The notes beneath the pieces are model-generated. The model was not told where the DNA came from and made no database searches. It saw only the letters and a program-made list of their open reading frames with translations. Shown here piece after piece: positions 1 through 7,954 of a stretch of DNA of 64,000 nucleotides. Source of the stretch: JBJSXJ01 sp044235425 (GTDB lineage: Bacteria; Planctomycetota; Planctomycetia; Pirellulales; Pirellulaceae); NCBI GenBank assembly GCA_044235425.1, contig JBIIHW010000004.1, positions 1 to 64,000 of the forward strand, in the 5' to 3' direction. The translations under genes were made by a program, and so were the position numbers. Within the stretch, counting starts at the first letter, position 1. Every line of letters starts with the position of its first letter.

Positions 1-1
1 G

Positions 2-109
2 GTGACAAGTCGTCGTTTTAATCGCGAACTGGAGATTATGGCGGCAATGTTTGCGGAGGCGCATCGGCGGACGAAGGAGCGAGGCGGCGGTTCCAGCCGC
101 TCGGGTTGA
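2..109 (+). CDS. 3' end of an unidentified protein (partial)
   Basis: An open frame enters from the left edge and stops with TGA at 107-109. The 35 visible residues include RRFNRELEIMAAMFAEAHRR followed by a Gly/Ser/Arg-rich tail. The stretch looks helical and charged, as expected for the C-terminus of a real protein, but it is too short to assign a family. A C-terminal DUF1553-like helix is conceivable, but the neighbouring DUF1501 gene is on the opposite strand, so the usual pairing does not hold. Confidence 0.3.
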   Translation: MTSRRFNRELEIMAAMFAEAHRRTKERGGGSSRSG

Positions 110-544
110 TGCGAGCGGGCGAGCGGGTATGCAGCTTGTGGCCTGATACGTCTGGAGGGCTGGAAATGGTAACTGTAAGGCGGATTAGGCTGTAGCGCGA
201 GGGCTGCCGGGGTCAGTTTTTGCTCGAAGCGTATCGAGCTGGGGTGGTGGTGCGCGCTGGGGACAAAAATCGAACCAAATAAAGGATGTCTGGAGCGGCA
301 AATGGCTGCTTTCTTGTGATCGGACGACTGTTGCACGAGTTTTTTATCGGACGCAAGCGAAAGTTTGAGTGGTAAGCTGAATGCCAACCTGGATGCAAAG
401 TGGCAAGGAAAGTGGCAAGGGTGGCAAGGGGGCTGCCACGGGGGCAGGCAATTAGGACACCTAAGGACCCACGATAAGGACTGCCAAGGGGCAGAAAAAA
501 CGACGAGATGACAACAATTTCGTTGTCAGATTGAATTTTGAGCC
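110..544. other. Convergent spacer with GTGGCAAGG repeats
   Basis: This 435-bp stretch lies between two convergent genes and I see no convincing gene in it. It holds three copies of GTGGCAAGG (401-409, 413-421, 422-430). The last copy pairs with TGCCAC at 435-440 as a 6-bp stem with a G-rich loop and no T-run. The rest shows no recognisable signal. Confidence 0.4.
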
Positions 545-2041
545 TTAGCTCAACAGTTCGTCGACGAGGTCGCCTGTGGGCACAATTCGGTGCGGGCGAC
601 CGAGTGAATCGTACAGCTGACGCCGATAATCCACTCCCAGTGCATGATAAATAGTGGCGATGATGTCCCCCGGAGTCACCGGCCGGTCCGCCGGAAAGGC
701 ACCGATCTTGTCACTGGCTCCATGCACATAACCCTGCCGGGTACCGCCGCCCACTAATAACACCGAGTAGCAGTAATTCCAATGATCGCGCCCCGCATCG
801 TTCTTGTTGATCTTGGGAGTGCGTCCAAAGTCTCCCAGTACCGCCACCAGCGTGCGTTCCAGTCGCCCACGCTGATGAAGGTCGTTTACTAGGCTCGAAA
901 AAGCCGCATCGAATTGCGGTAAGAGCGGATTCTTCAGTTTCTTGAAATTGCCGCCATGCGTATCCCAAGTGGCATTCGCGTCCGGAGCCCAAGAAACCGT
1001 CACGACTCTCGTGCCCGCTTCGATCAACCTTCTGGCCAGCAGGCAACTCTGCCCATAAATGTTTCGTCCGTAAGACTCACGCAACTCCGTCGGCTCCTGA
1101 TCCAATCGAAATGCCGCCTGCGTATGATTCGAAGTTAGAACATCCAAAGCGCGTGACTGAAATCGATTCATCGATCGTGGTCCACTCGTCGGATCCTCAA
1201 CATCGATCCGACTGTTGAGGCGACTCAGTAAATTTCCACGCTGTGCCAGTCGTTCCGGCGAATCATCCAGCCGCAGCGTGAATTCAGGAATCGAAAAATC
1301 GACCGCATTGGGATCCTTCAAAATCCATAGCGGATCAAACGCTCGACCCATCCAGCCACCGAAGAACCCAGGCTGCGGCGGGCCTCCTGCTCCTTCCTTC
1401 GTCATGTATGGTAAAGCCACGTGCGGCACGGCATCGGGCGGGGCCGGTCGCACATGAGACAACACGGCACCCGGCGAAGGATTGTCGGTCGGTCGAGTCC
1501 CTCCGCCAATCTCTCCTCGATCGTGTCCCGTAAGGGATACATAAACGGCGGCCGCATGAGCATTATTCACGGAATGATGCATGGACCTCACCAGCGTGCA
1601 TCGATTCATCCATTTCGCCATTCGCGGCAAATGCTCGCTTACCGATATTCCCACAAGCGACGAAGAAATCGGTTGAAACTCGCCACGCACCTCGGCCGGC
1701 GCGTCCGGCTTCATGTCCCACATATCAAGATGGCTGGGGCCCCCGTTAAGATGGATGATGATGCACGCATCCGCTCGCGCCGGCGTTTTCAGCAAGGCGG
1801 CTTCTTGTGCTGCCTTGTGAGTTGCCTGCAACGTCGCCTGCTCGTCGGCGTGGAGTAACTCGGCCAACGTTAATCCAGGTATCGCCGCCGCTCCCAAGGC
1901 CCCAATACGAAGCACCTCCCGCCGCCCCCACCGTCCGCTCAAGCCCACTTTTGCTCCACGATTGCCAGACGCAGAATCGGCCGCGCCAGTTTCCCCCGGC
2001 TCTCTGCGACTTTTCGACCCATCACCCTTCGACTGCGACAT
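545..2041 (-). CDS. DUF1501 domain-containing exported protein
   Basis: This 498-residue protein belongs to the DUF1501 family, which is greatly expanded in planctomycetes and related in fold to the alkaline phosphatase/sulfatase group. Its biochemical role is not established. A twin-arginine-like leader is visible near residues 41-62 (GRREVLRIGALGAAAIPG), so Tat export is likely. The family motif HLNGGPSHLDMWDMKPDAP follows, then SCLLARRLIEAGTRVV, GDFGRTPKIN and GRDHWNY near the C-terminus. These resemble metal- and phosphate-binding positions of the superfamily, which is inference. Most planctomycete DUF1501 genes sit beside a DUF1549/DUF1553 partner; none is adjacent here. It most resembles the DUF1501 gene at 42086-43387. 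The family call is firm, the function unknown. Confidence 0.9.
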   Translation of the reverse strand: MSQSKGDGSKSRREPGETGAADSASGNRGAKVGLSGRWGRREVLRIGALGAAAIPGLTLAELLHADEQATLQATHKAAQEAALLKTPARADACIIIHLNGGPSHLDMWDMKPDAPAEVRGEFQPISSSLVGISVSEHLPRMAKWMNRCTLVRSMHHSVNNAHAAAVYVSLTGHDRGEIGGGTRPTDNPSPGAVLSHVRPAPPDAVPHVALPYMTKEGAGGPPQPGFFGGWMGRAFDPLWILKDPNAVDFSIPEFTLRLDDSPERLAQRGNLLSRLNSRIDVEDPTSGPRSMNRFQSRALDVLTSNHTQAAFRLDQEPTELRESYGRNIYGQSCLLARRLIEAGTRVVTVSWAPDANATWDTHGGNFKKLKNPLLPQFDAAFSSLVNDLHQRGRLERTLVAVLGDFGRTPKINKNDAGRDHWNYCYSVLLVGGGTRQGYVHGASDKIGAFPADRPVTPGDIIATIYHALGVDYRRQLYDSLGRPHRIVPTGDLVDELLS

Positions 2042-2063
2042 GACTCGGGCACCCTTTTTCTAG

Positions 2064-2477
2064 TCAATCCGGCCAGTGATACGTCAGTCTCATCGCCTGT
2101 TGCACCACCGCGGTAAGCTGGGCGAAACCCACGGGCTTGGGCAACACCGAAAACGCCTCGGCCTCCTGAGCCTCGCGAATGATCTCGTCATCTAGTGCGG
2201 CGGACATCAGGATCCATGGAATGGTGACTTGATTTTCTCTTGCTCTCCGGATCGTCTCCAGGCCACTCAGCCGGGGCATATGCATGTCCACAACCAGCAA
2301 ATGAACGGGCTCGCTACCCAAAATATCTAACGCCTCATCGCCATCGCCTGCCAGCCAAGTTCGAAACCCACGGGGTTCAAAAACTTCTCGCAACGTTTCC
2401 CGAAAATCCCGATCGTCGTCCGTGATCAGCAACCCGGGCGGTGCAACAATCGCATCATGGTGTGGGGTCTCGATCAT
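2064..2477 (-). CDS. Response regulator, receiver domain only
   Basis: This is a 137-residue single-domain receiver protein. Three acidic residues (D20-D22) precede the phospho-acceptor D64 in VVDMHMPRLSG. S92 is the conserved Ser/Thr switch position and K114 in LPKP is the conserved lysine. No DNA-binding or enzymatic output domain follows, so it probably acts by protein contact in a phosphorelay or two-component pathway. I chose ATG 2477 because the frame upstream to 2645 reads non-receiver sequence. No histidine kinase is adjacent, so its partner is unknown. The gene lies 22 bp upstream of the DUF1501 gene on the same strand and could be co-transcribed with it. Confidence 0.88.
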   Translation of the reverse strand: MIETPHHDAIVAPPGLLITDDDRDFRETLREVFEPRGFRTWLAGDGDEALDILGSEPVHLLVVDMHMPRLSGLETIRRARENQVTIPWILMSAALDDEIIREAQEAEAFSVLPKPVGFAQLTAVVQQAMRLTYHWPD

Positions 2478-2728
2478 GGCTCCTACCACCGTCGTGACCG
2501 GTGCCTCTGTCAAAGGCACCTGAAGGTTACATATAACACTCAACCAAAACAGTCTACCTATTTTTACCGTGTCGCCCTCCTTCAGGGCAAGCGAGTTTCG
2601 TGATTGATCCGCGAAACTTTGCCCCCGCACTTTCCCGGCATCCACGGATCAATTCTGCCCCTCCTCCCCACTACCCATCACTTTGCTGCTCCGTTACATC
2701 CAGCGGTCGCTTACCGGTTAGCGCCCTG

Positions 2729-2756
2729 TTGCGACATTGCGACGCGCTTTTATACT
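2729..2756 (+). promoter_or_regulatory. Candidate sigma-70-type promoter of the sdh genes
   Basis: TTGCGA (2729-2734) and TATACT (2751-2756) are separated by 16 bp and lie about 50 bp upstream of the sdhC start. Both hexamers are close to the -35/-10 consensus. The region 2478-2803 is the divergent spacer between the response regulator and sdhC. Otherwise I see only the purine-rich ribosome site AAGGAAGG at about 2790-2797, just before the GTG start. Confidence 0.45.
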
Positions 2757-2803
2757 AGTCGCTCGATCCATCGCTGGAATCGCTTGCGAAAGGAAGGTCT
2801 CTG

Positions 2804-3709
2804 GTGGAAGCGTCTTCGACTCCGGATTCAAATTCAGGATCCGACAACCGTTCATTCCTGGCCAAAAACGAATTCGTCATTCGTCGGCTGTTCTCCCTCA
2901 CGGGATTGGTCCCGGTGGGCGCCTACATGTGCGTACACTTGCTGACCAACGCCAGTCTGTCGGCGGGGCCAACCACCTTTCAGCGGGCCGTCTACCAGAT
3001 TCACAGTCTGGGAGCTCTCCTGCCCGTCGTGGAATGGCTCTTCATTTTCTTGCCGTTGATTTTCCACGCCACACTCGGCGTGGTCATCATTCGCGGTGGA
3101 CTGCCCAACCAGTCGCAGTACACCTACGGCAGCAACATTCGCTACACCATGCAGCGAGTCACCGGGATGATCGCCCTGATCTTCATCTTTCTCCACGTCT
3201 TTCATTTCCACGGCTGGCTCCATTTCGACTGGTGGTTGAATACCGTGGCCGAACCACTTGGTGGTGCGCAATTCCGCCCGTATCGCGCCGCCTCCAGCCT
3301 CGCGGCAGCCTTTCAGAAATCCATCCTGATCCCCATTCTCTACACGATCGGTGTGCTCTCTTGTGTCTTCCACCTATCTAATGGCATCTGGTCATTCGGG
3401 ATACGCTGGGGACTTTGGACCTCCCCCGCCGCCATGAAGCGTGCTGGCCGCATCTGCATCGGCTTCGGCGTCGCCATGGCACTCGTCTCCACAGGCGCCC
3501 TCACTGCTCCCCTGCGACTCAAGCTCGATGAAAATCAGCGTCTCACTCCAGACGTCGAGAAAACGATGTATGAGGCTAAACGAGCCGCTCTTGAAATCGA
3601 TGACAACCCTCATAAATTTGGTGACCTGCCTACCGATCATGCCGCCGATCAACCCTCTCCGGGTGAGCAGCCGGCAGCCGATAGCACCACGGCCGCGGGT
3701 GCCCATTAG
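2804..3709 (+). CDS. sdhC: Succinate dehydrogenase cytochrome b558 subunit
   Basis: This is the membrane anchor of succinate dehydrogenase (complex II), which binds haem b and passes electrons from the iron-sulfur subunit to quinone. The 301-residue protein shows five hydrophobic segments between residues about 30 and 240. Histidines sit in membrane contexts typical of the dihaem type-B anchor: YMCVHLLTN, PLIFHATLG, FLHVFHFHG and CVFHLSNG. The start is GTG at 2804, supported by AAGGAAGG 6-7 bp upstream. A hydrophilic tail of about 60 residues rich in Asp, Ala and Pro extends beyond the usual length. It leads the order sdhC-sdhA-sdhB, as in Bacillus-type complex II. Confidence 0.92.
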   Translation: MEASSTPDSNSGSDNRSFLAKNEFVIRRLFSLTGLVPVGAYMCVHLLTNASLSAGPTTFQRAVYQIHSLGALLPVVEWLFIFLPLIFHATLGVVIIRGGLPNQSQYTYGSNIRYTMQRVTGMIALIFIFLHVFHFHGWLHFDWWLNTVAEPLGGAQFRPYRAASSLAAAFQKSILIPILYTIGVLSCVFHLSNGIWSFGIRWGLWTSPAAMKRAGRICIGFGVAMALVSTGALTAPLRLKLDENQRLTPDVEKTMYEAKRAALEIDDNPHKFGDLPTDHAADQPSPGEQPAADSTTAAGAH

Positions 3710-3814
3710 CACTGTCCACTCGCAACCGGCCCGCCTCGCCAAGGCCGTAAATTAAACACTCCCAAGTCCGTACAGCAAAACAACGTTAGACTCCGTTCGA
3801 CAAGGTAGCCAATC

Positions 3815-5779
3815 ATGGCGAAGCAACGCGTAATGGTAGTAGGTGGTGGTTTGGCCGGCCTGGCGGCCACGATGCGACTCGCGGAACTCGGCATCGCCGT
3901 GGATCTGATGAGTCTGACGCCCGTCAAGCGTTCACATAGCGTGTGCGCCCAAGGTGGTATCAACAGCGTCAACGATTTGACGCGTCAACAGGGTGACTCG
4001 GAATGGAAGCACTTCGACGATACCGTCTACGGCGGTGACTTTCTCCAGCACCAGCCGCCCGTCAAGGAAATGGCCTACTGGGGACCCAAGATCATCGACC
4101 TCATGGATCGACTCGGGGTAACGTTCAACCGGACCCCTGAAGGTTTCCTCGACCGCCGCCGTTTCGGCGGTACGCTCTACAAGAGAACGGCCTTCGCAGG
4201 TGCCACCACCGGGCAGCAACTCCTCTATTCGCTCGATGAACAAGTTCGCCGCTGGGAAGCAGCCGGACTGGTCAAAAAGTATGAATATTGGGATTTCCTG
4301 GGGCCTATCCTTGATGACAACGGAGTCTGCCGCGGCTGCGTAGGACAAGACCTCGTCACCATGGAAATCCGCTCGTTCCCAGCCGATGCCGTCGTCGTCG
4401 CTGCCGGCGGTTGTGGGCTCATCTACGGTCGCTCCACCATGTCCATGGTCTGCACGGGAAGTGCGGTGAGTCGCTGCTTCCAAGCCGGTGCGAAATATGG
4501 CAATGGTGAGTTCATCCAAGTGCACCCCACTGCGATTCCAGGGGCCGACAAACTGCGACTCATGAGCGAGTCGGCGCGTGGTGAAGGCGGTCGAGTCTGG
4601 GTGCCTCGCCAACCCCAAGACAACCGTGACCCAAAGTCGATTCCGGAAAACGAACGATACTATTTCTTGGAAGAACGCTATCCCAAGTACGGGAACCTCG
4701 TTCCTCGCGACATCGCTACTCGTGAGATTTTCGATATCTGCGTGAATGAGGGTCTAAGCGTCGAACGAGACAAGCAGTGCGTCTATCTCGACTTGACCCA
4801 CATCTCGAAACGCGAGCTCGACCGTAAACTTGGCGGTATCCTCGACATCTACGAAAAGTTTCAAGGTGTCGATCCACGCTCCACGCCAATGAAAATCTTC
4901 CCCGCTGTGCATTATTCCATGGGCGGACTGTGGGTCGACTACCAAAAGTCAGCCGACGGCGGCCTGGCGATCGGTTCACCCAAAACCCACGTCACCAATT
5001 TACCCGGACTCTACGCCATCGGCGAATGCGACTACCAGTATCATGGTGCCAACCGACTAGGGGCCAATTCACTGTTGAGTTGCATCTTCACCGGCTTGGT
5101 GACGGCTCCTGCTATCGAGACGGCGCTGAAGAATCAGAAGAGTGCCGCTGCCGATCTGGCACCGTCACTGTATGAATCCGCCCGCTCCGCTCATCAGCAG
5201 CGTCACAATTCGCTGCTCAAGCGGAATGGCGGCGAGAACCCCTACCTCATCCATCAGGAATTGGGGGACGTCATGACGCGTGCCGCCACCGTGGTGCGAC
5301 GCAACGAACAGCTGCAGCAGGCGTATGACAAAGTGTGCGAATTGGCCACGCGAGCCGAGAAGTGTTCTCTCTCCGACAGTGGCAATTGGTCCAATCAAAA
5401 TGTGGTGTTCACGCGCGCCCTTCAAGACATGTTCCCGATCGCGAAGGCGATCGTGAAGGGTGCTCTGCAGCGTGATGAATGTCGCGGTGCACACTACAAG
5501 CCCGACTTCGAGGCACCCGGTTTGAAGTCAACCGATCCCGCCGAGCGACGTCGCGAGGCAGAAGCTTGGTGCGATGCATTCCAGGAAAACACCGCCAAGT
5601 GGCTTAAGTCCAGCGTCGCTACCAATGCCGGTGAGCATCCGCAAATTACGTATGAAGATGTTGACACCTCGCTCATTCCGCCTCGCCCACGCCTCTACGG
5701 TTTGGTCGGTGCAGACTTGATCGAAGAAGTATGGAAATCGCGTCAAGCTACAAAAACGCCTGCCGCGAAGGCCAGCTGA
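3815..5779 (+). CDS. sdhA: Succinate dehydrogenase flavoprotein subunit
   Basis: This subunit oxidises succinate to fumarate with covalently bound FAD, at the inner face of the cytoplasmic membrane in the TCA cycle and respiratory chain. The 654-residue protein begins with the Rossmann motif VVGGGLAGLAA. It has SHSVCAQGGINS, where the histidine is the expected FAD attachment site. GEFIQVHPTAIPG, ESARGEGGRVW, VHYSMGGLWVDY and HGANRLGANSLLSC match the FAD- and substrate-binding segments of the Bacillus-type subfamily. Length and motifs are normal for the family. ATG 3815 follows an AAGGT site. It lies 105 bp after sdhC, and 130 bp with a terminator-like hairpin separate it from sdhB. Confidence 0.97.
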   Translation: MAKQRVMVVGGGLAGLAATMRLAELGIAVDLMSLTPVKRSHSVCAQGGINSVNDLTRQQGDSEWKHFDDTVYGGDFLQHQPPVKEMAYWGPKIIDLMDRLGVTFNRTPEGFLDRRRFGGTLYKRTAFAGATTGQQLLYSLDEQVRRWEAAGLVKKYEYWDFLGPILDDNGVCRGCVGQDLVTMEIRSFPADAVVVAAGGCGLIYGRSTMSMVCTGSAVSRCFQAGAKYGNGEFIQVHPTAIPGADKLRLMSESARGEGGRVWVPRQPQDNRDPKSIPENERYYFLEERYPKYGNLVPRDIATREIFDICVNEGLSVERDKQCVYLDLTHISKRELDRKLGGILDIYEKFQGVDPRSTPMKIFPAVHYSMGGLWVDYQKSADGGLAIGSPKTHVTNLPGLYAIGECDYQYHGANRLGANSLLSCIFTGLVTAPAIETALKNQKSAAADLAPSLYESARSAHQQRHNSLLKRNGGENPYLIHQELGDVMTRAATVVRRNEQLQQAYDKVCELATRAEKCSLSDSGNWSNQNVVFTRALQDMFPIAKAIVKGALQRDECRGAHYKPDFEAPGLKSTDPAERRREAEAWCDAFQENTAKWLKSSVATNAGEHPQITYEDVDTSLIPPRPRLYGLVGADLIEEVWKSRQATKTPAAKAS

Positions 5780-5857
5780 AAAACATTGCGAGCAAACATC
5801 GCTTGCAGGTAACGAAGGTTTGAGATTGTTGTTCGAGATTTACGGTTGAGATGCAGG

Positions 5858-5882
5858 GTCGTCGTGGGACGACTGGTTTTTT
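5858..5882 (+). terminator. Terminator-like hairpin between sdhA and sdhB
   Basis: GTCGTC (5858-5863) and GACGAC (5868-5873) form a perfect 6-bp stem with the 4-base loop GTGG. Three bases later comes a run of six T (5877-5882). This has the form of an intrinsic terminator or attenuator inside the sdh operon. The stem is short, so partial termination that lowers sdhB expression relative to sdhA is more plausible than a complete stop. Confidence 0.4.
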
Positions 5883-5909
5883 CATAAGCAATTCATTGGG
5901 ACTTCACCC

Positions 5910-6770
5910 ATGTCGCAGCACGGTCAAGAATCCAACGCATCGGCTACTCCGACTTCCGTTCAGGTGCGGATTTTGCGGCAAGATGGCCCCGGTCAGCCCA
6001 GTTATTGGGAAAGCCACGAGGTGCCCTACGAGCCCGACATGAATGTGATCAGTGTCCTGCAACGAGTGGCCGCTCGCACCAAGACTGTCGACGATAAAGC
6101 CGTCGCTCCGGTCTCCTGGGAATGCAATTGCCTGGAAGAAGTCTGTGGTGCGTGCACCATGGTGATCAACGGCAAAGTGCGTCAAAGCTGCTCGGCCCTC
6201 GTCGACCGCCTGCTCGAGGATCGTCCTGGTGAAATCGAACTGCAGCCGATGACCAAATTTCCAGTCATTCGAGATCTGGTGGTGGATCGCTCGCGACTCT
6301 TCCGCTCTCTGCAGCGTGTCAAAGCATGGGTGCCGGTCGAAGGCTACTACGATATGGGACCAGGACCGCGGCAGTCCCAGGAGACTCAAGAACAGGCCTA
6401 TCCACTCAGCGAATGCATGAGCTGCGGTTGCTGTCTGGAAGCTTGCCCACAATTCCTCAAGGTGGAAGTGACGCCCGAGCCGGGAGAATCGGCTGAGTCG
6501 CTGCAGGAACGTAAAAACGAAGCCTACGATCACAGCTTCGTCGGCCCTCATGCCATCAGCCAGGCCATGCTCTTCAACAACCATCCCACCGGTAAGATGA
6601 ACGCTGGCGAAAGACTCGATGCACTGATGGAAGAAGGTGGCATTCAAATGTGCGGAAACGCACAGAATTGCGTTGCCGTTTGCCCCAAGAAAATTCCACT
6701 CACCACCAGTATCGCCCGAGCCGGTCGAGCCACCACGCTACGGCTGCTGAAGCGCTGGTTCGATAAATAA
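5910..6770 (+). CDS. sdhB: Succinate dehydrogenase iron-sulfur subunit
   Basis: This subunit carries electrons from FAD in SdhA to quinone in SdhC through three iron-sulfur clusters. The N-terminal ferredoxin-like part has the [2Fe-2S] ligands in CNCLEEVCGAC, with a final cysteine in VRQSC. The C-terminal part has CMSCGCCLEACPQ and CGNAQNCVAVCPK, which supply the [4Fe-4S] and [3Fe-4S] ligands. At 286 residues it is slightly longer than many SdhB proteins, and all ligand cysteines are present. The TAA stop lies inside the first unit of a 17-bp tandem repeat, so the last codons are shared with repeat DNA. Confidence 0.96.
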   Translation: MSQHGQESNASATPTSVQVRILRQDGPGQPSYWESHEVPYEPDMNVISVLQRVAARTKTVDDKAVAPVSWECNCLEEVCGACTMVINGKVRQSCSALVDRLLEDRPGEIELQPMTKFPVIRDLVVDRSRLFRSLQRVKAWVPVEGYYDMGPGPRQSQETQEQAYPLSECMSCGCCLEACPQFLKVEVTPEPGESAESLQERKNEAYDHSFVGPHAISQAMLFNNHPTGKMNAGERLDALMEEGGIQMCGNAQNCVAVCPKKIPLTTSIARAGRATTLRLLKRWFDK

Positions 6771-6841
6771 ACCGGTTCGATAAATAAACCGGTTCGATAA
6801 ATAAACCGGTTTGGTAAATAAACCGGCCTGGTAAAAAATGG
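6757..6841. repeat. 17-bp tandem repeat across the sdhB stop codon
   Basis: The unit GGTTCGATAAATAAACC occurs three times exactly (6757-6773, 6774-6790, 6791-6807). A fourth copy has two changes (6808-6824) and a fifth is degenerate (6825-6841). Each junction AACCGGTT is palindromic. The sdhB TAA is at 6768-6770 inside unit 1, so the array appears to have grown from the gene's own 3' end. The rest of the spacer to 7027 holds no recognised feature. Confidence 0.9.
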
Positions 6842-7027
6842 GTCGATGAATCAACGGCTTCGATCCGTAACTTCGAAGCTCGTCTTGTTCCGGTGTTCTC
6901 GACGAGCGACCCTTGATAACGCTGCATTCGCGTGCCGACATGAGAGACCGACGTCTCGTGGCTGCGTAGTCACTTGGTCCTTTGAATCGGTTGCCGCGGC
7001 GATTCGTTGTCAGGCGGCAAGCGGCAC

Positions 7028-7954
7028 TCAGGTCACCAACCCTTTGGTCACTAGCATGAACACGTCTTCCAGCGTTGGTTCTTTCTCAGCATAGCTGCGG
7101 ACCGCTACGCCATTCGCTATGAGTTGTCGTAACAATTCTGCTACGCCTTGATCGTCCGTGTCCAGTTCCACCGTCACACACTGTTCGTCGACCTGTGTAC
7201 TGCGCGTGTGCGGGGAACTGCGAATAATCGAAAGTCCAGCTTCGGGTGTACCGTTGAATTTCACTTCGACAATTCGATTGCCGCGAATTCGTCGATAGAC
7301 ATCCTGGATCGGACCGTGCATCAAGAGCTGTCCCCGTTCGATGATTCCAATCGACGTACAGGTATCCGCCAGCTCGGACAGAATATGGCTCGAGATCAAA
7401 ATCGTCTTGCCCATACGGCGGAGTTCTTTGAGCAGCGCTTTCACTTCGATGCGCGCACGCGGATCCAAGCCGCTGGTTGGTTCATCCAGAATCAGCACTG
7501 GTGGGTCGTGGACCAAGGTTTTCGCCAAGCAGAGACGTTGCTTCATGCCACGCGACAACCCATTCACGTAATCGTCGCGTTTGTGGGTCAGGTCGAGTAG
7601 CTCCAGCACATCACCAATGACCTGTCGGCGCTGAGTTTTTCCAATCTTGTAAGCGACTGCAAAAAAGTCCAAAAACTCCCAGACCTTCATGCCATCGTAT
7701 ACACCGAAGTTGTCCGGCATGTAGCCCACGCTCTGACGCACATCCATGGGCTGCCGAGTGACACTGTAGCCATTCACCAGGCCCTCGCCACGACTGGCCT
7801 TAAGCAACGTTGCCAGAAAGCGAATCGAGGTACTCTTGCCCGCTCCGTTGGGACCGATGAATCCGAACAACTCCCCCGCACCAATTTTCAAATTGAGTTT
7901 TTCCACGGCCGTGAAGTCGCCGTAATCCTTGCCGAAGTCGATGAGTTCAATCAT
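7028..7954 (-). CDS. ABC transporter ATP-binding protein (ABC-2 type)
   Basis: This 308-residue ATPase energises an ABC exporter at the cytoplasmic face of the membrane. It has Walker A GPNGAGKS (residues 34-41), Q-loop GYMPDNFG, signature LSRGMKQRL, Walker B LILDEPTSGLDP and the switch histidine in ISSHIL. The C-terminal 80 residues form the extension seen in the CcmA/NatA class used with ABC-2 permeases. Its ATG overlaps the stop of the upstream 836-residue membrane protein by 4 bp (ATGA), so the two are translationally coupled. No ABC-2 permease is adjacent; the permease gene at 48627-50483 is a possible but unproven partner. Confidence 0.93.
   Translation of the reverse strand: MIELIDFGKDYGDFTAVEKLNLKIGAGELFGFIGPNGAGKSTSIRFLATLLKASRGEGLVNGYSVTRQPMDVRQSVGYMPDNFGVYDGMKVWEFLDFFAVAYKIGKTQRRQVIGDVLELLDLTHKRDDYVNGLSRGMKQRLCLAKTLVHDPPVLILDEPTSGLDPRARIEVKALLKELRRMGKTILISSHILSELADTCTSIGIIERGQLLMHGPIQDVYRRIRGNRIVEVKFNGTPEAGLSIIRSSPHTRSTQVDEQCVTVELDTDDQGVAELLRQLIANGVAVRSYAEKEPTLEDVFMLVTKGLVT

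Noticed and set aside
5904..6647. 247-codon minus-strand ORF opposite sdhB
   Set aside because: It mirrors sdhB codons and has no family features.
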